This document shows, in pieces, positions 22,431-33,759 of a stretch of 64,000 bases of DNA. The notes below the pieces were generated by a model. It made no database searches, had not been told where the DNA came from, and saw only the letters and a list, made by a program, of their open reading frames with translations. Position 1 is the first letter of the stretch. Each line of letters opens with the position of its first letter. Source of the DNA: Synanceia verrucosa (taxonomy: Eukaryota; Chordata; Actinopteri; Perciformes; Synanceiidae); NCBI GenBank assembly GCA_029721515.1, contig CM056554.1, positions 23,871,488 through 23,935,487 on the forward strand. The letters run 5' to 3'. The position numbers and the translations under genes were made by a program.

Positions 22431-22599
22431 TTCTGGTGTTCCTCAAGGCTCTGTCCTTGGTCCAATGCTATTTGTAGGTACAATCCTATGTTTACCTTAT
22501 GAATTTTGTTGTCATGTTTTTATTGGAAATTCCATAAGATTTCATGATCCACATAATTCATAATGAAGGATTTAGCAATGTACATGGTCAATAGACATT

Positions 22600-23400
22600 C
22601 CTACCTTCACTGGTGATCCCCTTGATTACATGTGTAAGAGCCCTTGAGTGTGGCATAGAATCCTGTACTGAAAGCCCCAAGGACCGACTCCATTTTTTAG
22701 AGCAGTTCACTATTGGACAGTCTAAGGAGCTGATAAAGAGCTGCTTTCATATGCAGCCGGATGAAGGCTACCACAAAGCCAGACAGCTACTGAAAAAGCA
22801 TTTTGGAAACTATTAGAAAATTGCAGTGGCTTATATGAAGTCTTGAACTAGACACCCATCAAGCCAGAGGATGCTGAAGCTTTGAATACCTTCTCACACT
22901 TTCTGACAGCCTGCTGCAACACCATGGCTGAAGTGAGTTATATGGAGGAGCTTGATAATGTTGCAAACTTGAAGGCCATTGTAACAACGCTTCCATAAAA
23001 GCTACATGAATGGTGGTGAAGTGTTGTAGGTGGGGTGCAACAGCAAAACAATGTGACAGAACAGGTCAGGTTTAAGGATTTAGTGGAGTTTATTAATAAA
23101 CAAGCCAAAACTGCACTTCATCCAGTCTTCAGTGACATAAAAGATTTCACAACAACTAAAACATCTACAACTAAGCAAAACAATGACAAAAAGCTGAAAA
23201 AAGGCATAATCAAGAAGACATTCACCACTAGCGCCATATAGTTGGGCAATCAGGAGACACACACAAAGCCAAAAGAAAACACAAATGCTATAAAGACAAT
23301 AGCTTGGATGTGTCTCTTCTGTGATGGTAAGCACACTTAAGATGTGTGTAGTAAGCATAAAGGCAAGCCACATAATGAAAAGATATCTTAAAGAGCAAAG
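22600..23400 (+). pseudogene. BEL/Pao gag relic
   Basis: Plus frame pieces 22613-22816 and about 22830-23240 carry the BEL/Pao gag pattern: 'DRLHFLEQFTIGQSKEL', 'GY.KARQLLKKHFGN', then 'MAEVSYMEELDNVANLKAIV' and 'VRFKDLVEFINKQAK'. A Cys-containing stretch near 23310 may be the remains of a zinc knuckle. Stops at 22814 and 23241 and frame changes show it is dead. Confidence 0.75.
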
Positions 23401-23589
23401 GGCTTTGTTTTGGCTGCTTAAAGCAAGGTCATATGAGCAAGTTATGCTCATATGACCTTTGAGTTAACTCAAACAATCCTCAGTATCTTCATTGCCACAG
23501 AGTTCGGGGGTTGTGAGCTGTCTGGGGCCGGGGAAGATGACTTTACACTTGCAATTATTCCTATCCAGGTCAAAGCCAAGGGGGGAAGT

Positions 23590-24019
23590 GCGGTGGTGCA
23601 AACTTAGGCTTTCTTGGATCCGGGGAGCTCAGCCACATTCTGTACAGAGGCATTGATGAATGAGTTGAAACTCACTCCGTATGCTGTACAAACAAAGCTA
23701 GGCTGGACTGTTAACAGACCTATGGGGGAAACTTGCAGTCATGCAGACAAGAGAAAGCCAGTGAGGACAACAGCAAACTGCATATCAGTGAGCAGTTTAG
23801 AGAACCTGTGGATACAACTGTTCAAGGTGGACTTTCCAGAAGCTGGAAAACATGAAGAAGTGGAAATGTTCAGAGATGACCATCAGTTCATGGACCTGGT
23901 CATGGAATCTGCCAAAATGATTGACGGTCACTACTCCTTATGTCTAGCCCTCCAGAACAAATTGGTCCACATACCAAATAGTCACCCAATTGCTGAACAG
24001 CGAGCACAGAACTTAAAGT
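23590..24019 (+). pseudogene. BEL/Pao protease-to-RT linker relic
   Basis: Contains 'DPGSSATFC' (BEL protease active-site context, normally D-S/T-G), 'TKLGWTVNRP', then the RT entry region 'DDHQFMDLV' and 'AEQRAQNLKWK'. It is open for about 140 codons (23614-24030), then runs into a poly-T tract. Confidence 0.75.
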
Positions 24020-24850
24020 GGAAATTTCTTTTTTTTTTTTTTTTTTTCACTTTGTCTGCATTGTTCTCATTGTTCAACACCACAAAAGAGTGTTGACCTT
24101 TTATGAGATTATGCATATTTTAGTCTTGCAGCAAAAGCTATTAATATTTGGTGCGTGTATGTGACCATCACCGGCCCTCCCTGGAATCTAATCTTACTTT
24201 ATTTATTGGAATTTCCTGTTATAAGCCAGAGAGGGACGTGCTACACCTGGGTGACAAGAGGGGGAAATAAATGACAGACAGGGAGATAAGACAAAACAAA
24301 AAGGGAAGTTTACAGACAGGCAGTGCTATTGGAATTAAAAAAAAATGTGTAAGCTACTGTGTCATTCCTAACACCTTCATCCCAACACCCAAAAGTATTG
24401 AACACCAGAGTAGTGGAGGACCTAACCGTATAGAGTAGGCTACCGAGAACACAAATGAAAGAAGTATGTGGAAAAAATATGACCTTAGTGAGAAGTCGGA
24501 CGAATAATTTGGCACATACTAGCATTTCACATCAGTACTCATCAATGTGACTCGGGAGGAGTTAATAAGGTCTGGATAAAACATGCATGTGTGTAGAACA
24601 CCGAAGCCCAGAGCGTCTACCACGACCCCTCATGGCCAGATCGGCCAGGTGTCCACAACAACCCGGGGAAGTGGGAGCATCGACGATGCCAAACCCAGAG
24701 AGCCACCCGGGCCACCGAGAACCACGCAGATCCAACGACCAGGAGGAGACAGAAACCACCACTCCCCAGGAGGCCAGGACAGGTCCAAGGGGCCAGCGAC
24801 ACGAGGGCCCACCCATCCCTAACCACCCCACCATCCACCCCCATCCAGAC
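24020..24850 (-). mobile_element. Insertion splitting the BEL pol, probable LINE piece
   Basis: Begins with about 19 T residues (24030-24048), as expected for the poly(A) tail of a minus-strand retroposon. It ends with a GC-rich block (24600-24840) unlike its surroundings, resembling the 5' leader of fish LINEs as I remember it. The BEL coding resumes at 24853. The ORFs of the GC-rich block occur in several frames on both strands and none is supported. Confidence 0.5.
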
Positions 24851-24852
24851 TT

Positions 24853-26460
24853 AATGGAAGACCTGATTAAGAAGGGCTATGCAGTGCAACTGTCTAAGGA
24901 TAAACTGGTGCACAAAAAAGGCAAAGTGTGGTACATACCACACCATGCCGTATACCATCCTGTCAAGCAGAAATTATGAGTCGTGTTCAACTGTACAGCA
25001 TCCTATCAGGGCACATCACTGAACGATCAACTACTTAAGGGTCCAGACTTGACCAGCAGTCTGATTGGCATCGTGATCCGTTTCAGACAAGAGGCTGTTG
25101 CGATCATGGCAGATGTGGAGGCGATGTTCCACCAGGTGAAGGTGCACGATGAAGACTGATTTACTCAGATTCCTCTGGTGGACAGGTGGTGACTGCACTC
25201 AAGCTTTGAGTGAGCAGAAGATGACTCTGCATTTGTTTGGGGCCACATCCTCACCTAGTTGCGTCAGTTTAGCTTTGAGCAAGTGTGCTGAAGGTCAGAG
25301 TGGGCAGTTCAGAACTGAAGTGGTTCAGACATTCCTAAAAAACTTTTATGTTGATGACTGCCTCAAGCCTGTCCCTACAGAGGGGGCAGCCAAATCAATG
25401 TATAAGGATCTTGTGAAAATCTGTGTCAATGAAGGCTTCTACCTCAACAAATGGGTGAGCAACTGACGAAAGGTGCTCCACTCTATCCCGAATTCTGAAC
25501 TGGCTACAGAAATGAAAACCTTAAATCTGGTTTGTGACAAACTTCTACTGGAGAGGGCCCTTGGTCTCAACTGGTATGTTGTCAGACACTTTCAATTTCA
25601 GGATCACCATTAGAGATCGCCCATTCACAAGGAGAGGACTTCTTTCAGTTATTAGTTCAGTCTATGATCCATTAGGCATCTTGTCACCTGTAGTATTGCC
25701 AGCAAAGACTATCCTGCAAGAATTATGCAGACTGAAGATTGGATGGGACGATGACTTACCTGAGCATTGAAAAAAAGGTGGTCTGACTGGCTAGCCAGTC
25801 TTCTTGTTTTGGAACACTTCTCAGTTGCAAGATGTCTCAAGCCTGAAGACTTTGGAAGTTGTGTATCCACATAATTACATCACTTTGCGGACACAAGTGA
25901 GGATGCTTATGGGTCAGTCAGCTACCTTCTCTTGCACAATGCAAACAATGAGACGCATTGTGCCTTCATGATGGGCAAGTCCAGAGTAGCGCCTCTTGGG
26001 CCTCCTGCTGTTCCCCGCATGGAATTGACCACTGCTACAGTAGCCATTAAGATGGATGGTGTCCTGAGAAGGGAGCAACAGTTGGATCTTGCAGAATCAA
26101 TTTTTTTGGACTGAAAGTATGGTGGTACTCCTGTATCTCCAGAACAAGACCACGCACTTCCGCACGTTTGTGGCAAACAGGGTGTCAGCTATCCTGAAGG
26201 ACTCTGACGTGGGTTAGTGGAGATATGTCAGCACAGACAAGAATCCGGCCGACTGTGCCTCTAGAGGGCAAACAGTGAACAAATTCATGAAGAACACTAC
26301 TTGGATATTTGGACCAGATTTTCTCCACAGTCCTAAAGAGTGTTGGCTCAACACTCCATTGCAGACACCATGCAGAAATCACTTCAGATGACCCCGAAAT
26401 CAAAAAGGTCAAAGTGAATCGAATAAAAGTGGAAAAAACATTAACCCGCTCAAGAGACTG
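24853..26460 (+). pseudogene. BEL/Pao RT and RNase H relic
   Basis: After 'EDLIKKGYAVQL' come a 'VVFNCTASYQGTSLND' region (about 24970-25030), 'MADVEAMFHQVKV' (first RT Asp, about 25108), 'VHLFGATSSPSC', and the YVDD catalytic box at 25347-25358. Then 'DRP.TRRGLLSVISSVYDPLGILSPV' (25610-25700) and an RNase-H-like part with 'HNANNETHCAFMMGKSRVAPL' and 'PRMELTTATVA' (25935-26060). At least six frame breaks. Confidence 0.85.
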
Positions 26461-26499
26461 ATTAACTACTTCTCGTCGTAGATCAAGTTGAAAAGAATC

Positions 26500-27890
26500 A
26501 TGGCATGACTCTTGAAGCTTAAAGTTTTACTATGGAGTCTGTGTCAAAAGCATAAAGAGCTTTGTGCTGCAGCTGCAGAGAACAGCCTCGCTTGTGGTCA
26601 ACAGCTGATCCAAAGTCAGATTGATAGTTTCAAGGCAAGCTTTAGGCATACACAATTGTCAGTGGAAGAACAAAATCAAGCAGAACTTGTTTTCTGTCAG
26701 AAGGAGCAATATGCAGAGAGACAAGGGACAGAGTGTGAAGCATAATAGTCACTTGTACAAGCTGAACCCTGTACTTCAGGATGATCTGTTGCGAGTCAGT
26801 GGGAGATTGAGTGGGGCAGCTATGCCAGAAAATTTTTTCACATTGCTGACTTAATCCTCCAACAAATACACTTAAAGACTGGGCACGAAAGGCATAATTA
26901 CATACTCTCTGAGTTGCGTCAGAAGTTTTGGATTCAGAGCGTCAACACAGCCATCAGAAAAGTCATAGCAAAGTGTGTGACAGGTCGCTTCTTGCATGAA
27001 AAAGTTGGAAAAAAACTAATGGCTGATCTTCCATAAAAGCAAGTGATGCCAGATGATCCACCCTTCACCCGAGAGGTGTGGACAAACCCTCTTGAAGACA
27101 TAGAATCATATTCACCTGCATGGCCATTCGTGCGGTGCACATTGAGTTGGCTCTGTCATTAGACTCAGATTCATGCATAAATGCAATCCGGTGCTTTATA
27201 GCACAGAGAGGACAAGTGAAGGACATTTGCTCGGACAACGGGACAAATTTTGTTTCTGCCAATCGTGAGCTCAAGGCAGTCATTGCTGACTGGAACACCT
27301 CACAGTTTCAGCATCTGTTCCACCAGTGTGGAATCAAGTGGACATTCAACCCTCCCACTGCTTCACATCATGGTGGAGCATGGGAGAGATTGATAAGATC
27401 AATCAAAAAGGTGCTGAATTCAACTGCAAGAGAACAGATTCTCGACGAGGAAGGTGTTCATACAGTGTTATGTGAGGCAGAGTCGATCATCAACAGCCGA
27501 CCATTCACTAAGGCATCTAGTGACCCGAATGATTTAGAGGACCTGACATCATCTGCTGTTGCTGAAAACAAAACCATCAGTGCCTCCAGGATTGTTTAAC
27601 CAGGACGACGTCTATTCGCTACGCAGATGGAAACAGGTGCAATATATGTCTCGTTTATTCTGGAAGAGATGGACTAGAGGGTACCTTCCTCAACTCCTGG
27701 AGCGACAACGGTGGGCCACAGCATCCAGGAACTTCACAGAAGGTGATGTGGTTCTTCTTGTGGACGACTGTGCACCAAGAAATTATTGGATTATGGGCAA
27801 GATCATTGAAGCAGTTCCAGATAAGAAGACTAATGTCTTGGACAGACCCATTACAAAGATTTGTCTGCTTGTGGAATCTGACTGGGCAAG
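26500..27890 (+). pseudogene. BEL/Pao integrase relic
   Basis: Zinc-binding N-terminal region with 'GHERHNYILSELRQKFWI'-like sequence (about 26880-26945). The catalytic core includes 'RAVHIELALSLD' (about 27130) and 'CSDNGTNF' (27229-27252), and the Glu region 'PTASHHGGAWERLI'. A long open stretch covers 27120-27597. A shifted frame 27560-27890 holds the C-terminal domain found in BEL/Pao ('RWATASRNFTEGDVVLLVDD'). This is the best preserved part of the element. Confidence 0.87.
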
Positions 27891-27930
27891 ACTGAGCCCC
27901 AACGATGAGTCATGTGCTTGCAACCTCTGG

Positions 27931-27985
27931 CTCTTTCTTTCTTTCTGTCTTTCTTTCTTTCTCCCTTCTTGTCTCTTTCTCTTTC
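27931..27985 (+). repeat. (CTTT)n pyrimidine-rich microsatellite
   Basis: Imperfect CTTT/TTCT run just after the integrase end. Confidence 0.85.
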
Positions 27986-28649
27986 TTCTTCTTTAGAAAT
28001 GGACGGAGAATGGACATTACATCTTTTGAGATGTCGATAAATAATGGGCATTTTGTGTGCTTATTAATAGCATCTTTGTCATGTGATAGAAATTTGCATA
28101 TTTCTTAATTTGGATACTGGTCATACTGTGTTTAGTTAAAAGAAATATGGTGATTGTTCTAGGTGTTCAATTAGGGGCCGTAATGTAGGCTAGAATTTGG
28201 AATTTCCAAATTAGAATTTGGAAATTTCATACTGTATGATTTCATGATCCACATAATTTATAATGTAGGATACATTATAAATTATGTGGATTGGTAATGT
28301 ACATGGTTAAAAAAAAAACATAGGTTTAGTGTCATTGCACTTTAATGTTAAAATTATATACTGCTACTTTAAGAATGTAAGTGCGATTGCTGCGCAAGCT
28401 GCTTGATACTGCATTGACTTAATGGACATGGCGGTGAAGCCTAAAGCCTCGTGGTTTTTTGACCGTGTCATTGTGGCATCATGTAGTGCAGCTTGTAGAC
28501 GTGAGGGTGCATAAATAAGATAATTTAAGAACCTTTAAGAACTATATTTTTTAGTGAATGCATTTTTGTTACCTTTTTTGTTTGTTAAATAAAAGTGCCA
28601 AAAGTGATTCAAGCTGAAGATTTCCTTTTTGTTTTTTGGAACATGCGTC

Positions 28650-29110
28650 AGCCATCAGGCTCTGGTTTTAACTGGTTTTTGGAAACTCTACACTATTTAT
28701 CATTTATCTCCTCCCACTTGGTCATATTTTCCAAAAACAGAATCTACTGTATTTCCACTGTTATGCGGATGATACCCAGCTCTACCTCTCCTCTAGACCC
28801 ACCTCCACCTTCCTGCCCCCCTCCCTCTGTGTCAGTCAACAGGAAATCAAATCCTGGCTCTCCTCAAAATTTCTCAAACTCAACAGCAATAAAACTGAGG
28901 TCCTCCTTGTTAGTTCTCATCGGTAAGCTCCAGCTGCTCCAGCCAACACAGCCGCTCGTAATGTCTCCAGAACTCCATCCATCACCATCACTCCTGTTCT
29001 CCAACAACCTGCTTCCTCCATCAGCCTCACTGTGCCCTCTGTCCGTCTGTCTCGTACGGACACCCTGTACATCAACACATTCAGCTCTCAACGTTCCTCT
29101 GGAGTCTCCG
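28650..29110 (+). pseudogene. L2-type LINE RT fragment
   Basis: The YADDTQLY catalytic box (YADD at 28762-28773) is followed by a Ser/Pro-rich stretch and 'WLSS.FLKLNSNKTEVLLV', typical of L2-clade LINEs in fish. Frame shifts occur around 28800 and 28910. The element's own C-terminus probably corresponds to the separate piece at 30060-30420. Confidence 0.75.
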
Positions 29111-29539
29111 CTCAATAACAAATGCAAAACCTGTGAGATCAAAAATAATTCTAATAATTAATAATTTATACTTCAAACTGAGATCAGAGAGAAATCATCA
29201 AATTAAGTGTGAGGTTTTGAAGTAAATGCTGTTTTGCCACTGTGTTAACTTATTCTCAGCTCCACTGTCCTAATTGGTCCCAGAGGTGAAGAGGAAAGTG
29301 GATGGGATGCACTGTATATAATTGCACTGCATTTGTTATGTATGTCATTTAATATATTTGCACAATAATATACAATATATGTGGTATTTGTCAGCAACCT
29401 CAGCGTCCTGTCCACTCCCGCCTTGAGCGTATCCTAGTCTTCTGATCAGCTAGCCTTCTACAACTTATTATTGTGTTAAACCTTGCATTGTGCATTGTGC
29501 ATATCTGCAATATTTATTAGTTATATCATCTTAGCTTTA
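29111..29539. other. No gene; AT-rich repeat remnants
   Basis: Contains 'TGCATTGTGCATTGTGCATA' type sequence reminiscent of LINE 3' regions, but nothing assignable. Confidence 0.3.
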
Positions 29540-29900
29540 CACAGTTGCTACACATGGCTCATCCACTTCTCCCACAGATGAAGCAAGACTGCCTTAAAGC
29601 TCCGGTTCACTGAGATGTCAAGTGGCTGGAGTACTTTGGTAAAGCCTTCAGGGACAATGGCAGGGATGGAGTTGATAACTTTTGATTTATTTTGAACTGT
29701 GAAGTGATGTGCGTTCGCATACTGTCCATCACAAGCAGGGCTTTGCGTGTTTTTCTCATTCACGGCTATGACAACTGAGGGGGGTAGTTGTATTTTTGGC
29801 ATGGATTTCCGTTGGAAAATCACCATTTGAGGCACAGCACCACTGTAAAGTGTGATTTCTCATGACCATTTGTCACTATGTTCACACTTTTTTGCCCTTT
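29540..29900 (-). pseudogene. pogo-like (DDE_1) transposase fragment
   Basis: Minus frames carry 'NGHEKSHFTVVL' (about 29870-29835) and, after a one-base shift near 29825, 'FQRKSMPKIQLPPSVVI', then 'PAIVPEGFTKVLQPLDISVNRSFKA' (about 29660-29590). These match the DDE core of pogo/Tigger-like transposases. Only the middle of the gene remains. Confidence 0.75.
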
Positions 29901-29904
29901 TTCT

Positions 29905-30560
29905 GCGACACTTTGGGCTTTGCAACATTCCCACAGGAGTTTTAGTACTTTTGCATCACCATTGTTTTTGATGACTGCAGCCATGCGTCTTGGCATGCTC
30001 TCCACCAGCTCCTAACATTGTTCTGCTGTCACAACAGCCCATTCCTGTTGTACCTCCTTTACATCTCCACACCGGCATGCTCCCTTAGATCCTCCTCCTC
30101 TATCAACCACACTGTCCCCCCTGCCCGCCTTGTCACCATGGGGGCCAGAGCATTCAGCCGCTCTGCTCCCCATCTCTGGAACTCACTCCCACCCGACCTC
30201 CGTAACTCTGACTCATTACAACTATTCAAATCAAAACTCAAAACGCATCTGTTTAAACTAGCATACTCACTGTAACACACTTTGAATTGTTTAACTTTTT
30301 TTTTTCACTTTATATTTGAGTGTAATTATTGATTCTTTGTTTATGTGTTTTTATCTTGTAAGGTGACCTTGAGTGTCCAGAAAGGCGCCTATAAATAAAA
30401 TGTATTGTTATTATTATTACTAATTCAAAGTAATCTGCTTTGTTTTTGGGCTTGTGGTTCTCCATTTTTCGTGAGTTAGTTTAGTGATGATTTTCCACAG
30501 GTTTTCAGTTGGATTTAGATCTGGTGATTGAGTAGAGTATAAATATAAATCCTTTAGAAT
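29905..30560 (-). pseudogene. Tc1-like fragment split by an L2 3' end
   Basis: On the minus strand 'ESMPRRMAAVIK' (about 30003-29968) is the classical Tc1 transposase C-terminus, and 30430-30560 has the nucleotide pattern of the same gene further upstream ('CCACAGGTTTTCAGTTGGATTTAGATCTGG'-type block). The L2 piece at 30060-30420 lies between them, so it inserted into the Tc1 relic. Confidence 0.6.
30060..30420 (+). pseudogene. L2-type LINE 3' end
   Basis: The open frame 30063-30275 encodes the conserved LINE C-terminus 'GARAFSRSAPHLWNSLP' and 'FKSKLKTHLFKLAY'. The following non-coding part ends in 'GCGCCTATAAATAAAATGTATT' and (ATT)n, a standard L2 tail. 5'-truncated. Confidence 0.85.
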
Positions 30561-31374
30561 TTGGTCAGATTTGGACATTAACAGATTGAAGTCTTCAGAA
30601 GAGAGGGAGAAGAATTACTTTATTCTTCCGCTTGGTGTTATTCTATTCTGGCCAGGAGTAAGTGAAGGGAAAGAAACACCCATACTCAGCAAGCTGTTGC
30701 TGCATAACAGAGCAGTCAAAGACAGAAGTCTTTTCCTTCTGACACTAAGCTTGGATGAACCAGCGCCTGGACACTACAGATCCTGAGAATTACCTTGGAG
30801 GAAAGAGCACATCATCACCAAGACACCTCTTTGTCATGTTTGTCATGTATATATGTTTGTATGTTGAGTGTTTCATTTTCTATCATATAAAGTATCGCAT
30901 TTGATGATTTGTTGCTTGTAACGTGACTGCTGTGCATTTAATACTTTTTAATTCCACAGTATAATGTAACATGTGTACATTTTAATAACCAAAACTCAGT
31001 CCTGCAGGGTGCTCTTGTGTGTGTGGGAATAAAACTTGTTTTATTTCTTTGAAATCTCATAATATTCAACTTTTGATAGATCATTCCTGCATTATGTCCT
31101 GCTGCAGCATCCTGATTCAATATAACTTTCCACCTGCTGGAGAAGGAAGATATGTGGTTTGCACTCGAACACAGAATTACGTGAACTCACGAAAGATAAA
31201 AGAAAAGGAAAAAAAAAACTGTTTACAAGAGGCAATGTTGTGAAATTACTGAAAGCCACTAAGTCCTTGAATCCCATTGTGATCATGTGACATCATGTCC
31301 ACATTTTGCTTTTCATGTAATCTTTTTTTTTTTTTTTTTAACGCAATGTGTCTGTTTCAATTCAATTCAATTCA
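30561..31374. other. Unclassified
   Basis: No gene or repeat boundary recognised. 30580-30790 has a moderately open plus frame without recognisable motifs. Confidence 0.3.
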
Positions 31375-31534
31375 AGGTTGCCCTGATAATGAACATGAGG
31401 TAGCATCTGGCTTCCATGTTGGAGGACGCTCCTACTGCCTCCTCTTCACCAAGGCCTCCTATTCATATGACCGAAACGACTGTGGCTGCCTCAAAAGATA
31501 CAAGATACTGGTGCTGTCAATACAAGCTGAGTGA
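31375..31534 (+). CDS. Orphan exon-like ORF, about 52 codons
   Basis: After an AG at about 31374, a plus frame runs to a stop at 31532-31534 with protein-like composition: Cys-rich, 'GFHVGGRSYCLLFTKASYSYDRNDCGCL'. It could be a terminal exon of an unrecognised gene or a transposon piece. No partner exon and no polyadenylation signal close by were identified. Confidence 0.2.
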
Positions 31535-31812
31535 TTTTTGCAGGGCAGTTTCGCACAATATCCAGGAGTCCATACTATAGTGAGTCATGACTAAGTCATA
31601 GACGGAAGAAGAGAAGGTCAGCAAGCAAAAGCTACAACTCCTCTTCTAAAGAGCAGTCACCTTAGCACCATCTTTACCAACTTCCTGCTTGTTTCTCCAC
31701 AGAGACTAGTGAGTGATTTTGGATACTCAAAAAAAAAGAAAAATTTGAAGATTGCTCCTGTGTCCACATCTACTTTTACAACGTTTTTCTGACACTGTGC
31801 ATATTTCTAAAT

Positions 31813-31990
31813 TGATGAGTCCAGTGGTTCTCAACCTGTGGAACGCATACCACCCGTGGTTCTTGCACCCCCTGCAGGTGGTACTTGGAGGACACTCAAT
31901 CTTTAAAAATAAATAAATAAAACAACTTCAAGATCAATTGTAAAACATGAACAGAAATATTATCAGAATACTTCTACAAATGAAAATAAG
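31813..31990 (+). mobile_element. hAT element 5' end
   Basis: Starts near AGTGGTTCTCAACC, a typical hAT terminus, then 'TACCACCCGTGGTTC' and 'CCCCTGCAGGTGGTACTTGGAGGA'. It continues with 'ATCAATTGTAAAACAT' shared with the hAT relic at 56290-57180. No transposase follows here. Confidence 0.7.
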
Positions 31991-33300
31991 TTTGGAACAA
32001 TAAGCTTGAAAATAATAAGCATTGCTTTTATTTTGAAGGTGTCTGCTATTTTGTCAGTTTACATACCTCTGTGGGTCTGCAAGCAGTTCATCTTCACTGC
32101 ATCAGATGATGATGAGAGATGTAGGTTAGAGGTAAGCCCACCAAAATGTCTGGACATGTTAAAAAAACAGTTGATACAGAATATAGAGTTTAACAAAATA
32201 TGGACTTCTAAATATTTAATTTCTGATATCAAAGGTTGTAAAGTAAAGGTCGTCATGTTTCAGGATTATAATTTCAGGGAAATATAAGAACAGGACTGAT
32301 TGCAGAGTGGAAATGGACTGCTTTTTTGGATAAAAATATAAAAGTTTTTTGAAATACTTCAAAAAAGTGGCTAGTGACATAATGGCCTACATTTAAATCC
32401 CTGTCCCACATTTTCATAGTAGTAGTTGTGATGTCTTGTCTTATTGAAACCACACAATTTACTGCTTCTCATGAAGAAATTAAATTCATATTGACCAGAA
32501 TTGAGCAGTTTTTTCGTCATAAATACAACTCAAGTTATATTGAATTTGGATTCAGCTGTGGTGGCATAGAGGAAGAGCCCAGGGCACAGTGATAGTATAA
32601 TTTCTGAAATACAGTTGTTCTTATTGTATGATAGTCGTCCATTGCATTGTATGAGAATTGTCTGGAAGAGTTTGCTAGTTCTGGTGCTACCCCTTTGTAT
32701 ATTATGGCTGTGGCTGAAAAAAGTTAACAGTAAATAATGTTATTAGGAATAATTTAATAATTAAAATTATTCCACTCACTCACGGTCCCATCTTAATATC
32801 ATCAACACTATGACTTGACATTATTCTATAACAATATATAGGCTACTAAGTATCAGTACCTTGTTGCATAAAGAAGTAAAAGTATAAAAAAGTACAAGTA
32901 TAATCTTTAGTATTAAAATATAAGTTTAAGTCTTAGTATTAATGTACTTAGTCTTAGACGTTTCTACGTGTACTTCACGGTACTATTCTTAAGTATGTAA
33001 AATATAGTACATACTTAAATATAGTATAGTGTACTGACTCAGTTTTAGTATAATATAAGAATAGCCTAATCGTAGTACACTAGAATAAACTACTTTTTTC
33101 TTCGAGACACACTTTTCTCGCCAGTGTGTCGTTTGACAGGAAGCTTGTAACTGAAATGCCTCTGTGATTTACCGTGATCTTACATTGACATCTGCTGCAC
33201 GAGAGGTTGAATTACAAATTAATAGAAAAACTTGTTGTATGACATGTTTTATATAATTTTCAATGAATTCAAGTTACACTTTAAGTAACAAACAAATGAA
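31991..33300. other. No gene recognised; AT-rich
   Basis: Short ORFs only. 32840-33060 is rich in diverged AGTAYTTAAGTA-like words (many 'TAGTAT', 'AAGTA'), probably an old repeat. Confidence 0.4.
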
Positions 33301-33712
33301 AGTTGTGTTACAAATGGTTACAATATTGTTGCCCTTCAAAAACCACACTAGTTTCTGTAATAAAAATGTCACGGAGAGCCAATCATAGTTGCTCTTCATT
33401 TCAGCTCCTCCAATCGAAAACGAGCATGTTAGTAGGTGATAGTTTAGCACGCGGGTTTCAAAGCAGGAGGATGGGGTTAATTCAGCGAAACATGGCTGTC
33501 AGATCTGTGATCTGCGCAGGCGTGGTGACCATCTGCGGAAGTAATGCAATGCGTGTCCCTTCACAAGGCATGAGAGAGAGGACACCAAACTGGGATGTGT
33601 GAGCCAAATAACGTTACACTGTTAATGAAACGCGTGAAATAGTGTGAATTTACAGCCGAACAAACTGGAAGTGGACATATTTTGGTCATTTTGAAAAAGA
33701 AGTGACGAAGCC
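33301..33712 (+). promoter_or_regulatory. Probable pitrm1 promoter and 5' UTR
   Basis: Immediately upstream of the pitrm1 start codon. Locally richer in CG (33530-33730: GCGCAGGCGTGG, ACGTTACAC, GACGAAGCC) than the flanks. No TATA box at a suitable place was seen, as is common for housekeeping mitochondrial genes. The transcription start cannot be fixed from sequence alone. The 99-codon ORF at 33303-33602 shows no family features. Confidence 0.45.
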
Positions 33713-33759
33713 ATGTTTCGACAGTCGGTTACAGTGCTCCAGAAACTTCGACATCTGAG
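33713..33759 (+). CDS. pitrm1: pitrm1 exon 1
   Basis: 47 nt, residues 1-15 plus two bases of a split Ser codon. Arg/Lys-rich presequence start; strong donor GTAAGT at 33760. Confidence 0.9.

Larger units (their letters stand above)
22527..28600 (+). mobile_element. BEL/Pao LTR retrotransposon, decayed, near complete
   Basis: Gag, protease/linker, RT/RNase H and integrase regions occur in BEL/Pao order on the plus strand. Short LTR-like stretches flank them: 22527-22597 and 28227-28312 share 'GATTTCATGATCCACATAATT' and 'AATGTACATGGT'. The 5' LTR is mostly lost. The 3' LTR may start after a purine-rich GGGGCC near 28180 and contains AATAAA at about 28588. An unrelated insert breaks the body at about 24020-24850. 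Confidence 0.75.

Noticed and set aside
24562..24979. Pro/Arg-rich ORFs on both strands
   Set aside because: GC-rich segment open in several frames at once, which is expected by composition and not evidence of coding.
28864..29142. Minus-strand 92-codon ORF
   Set aside because: Antisense of the L2 RT fragment on the plus strand.
33303..33602. 99-codon ORF upstream of pitrm1
   Set aside because: No recognisable motif; it overlaps the probable promoter/5' UTR and has no splice link to exon 1.
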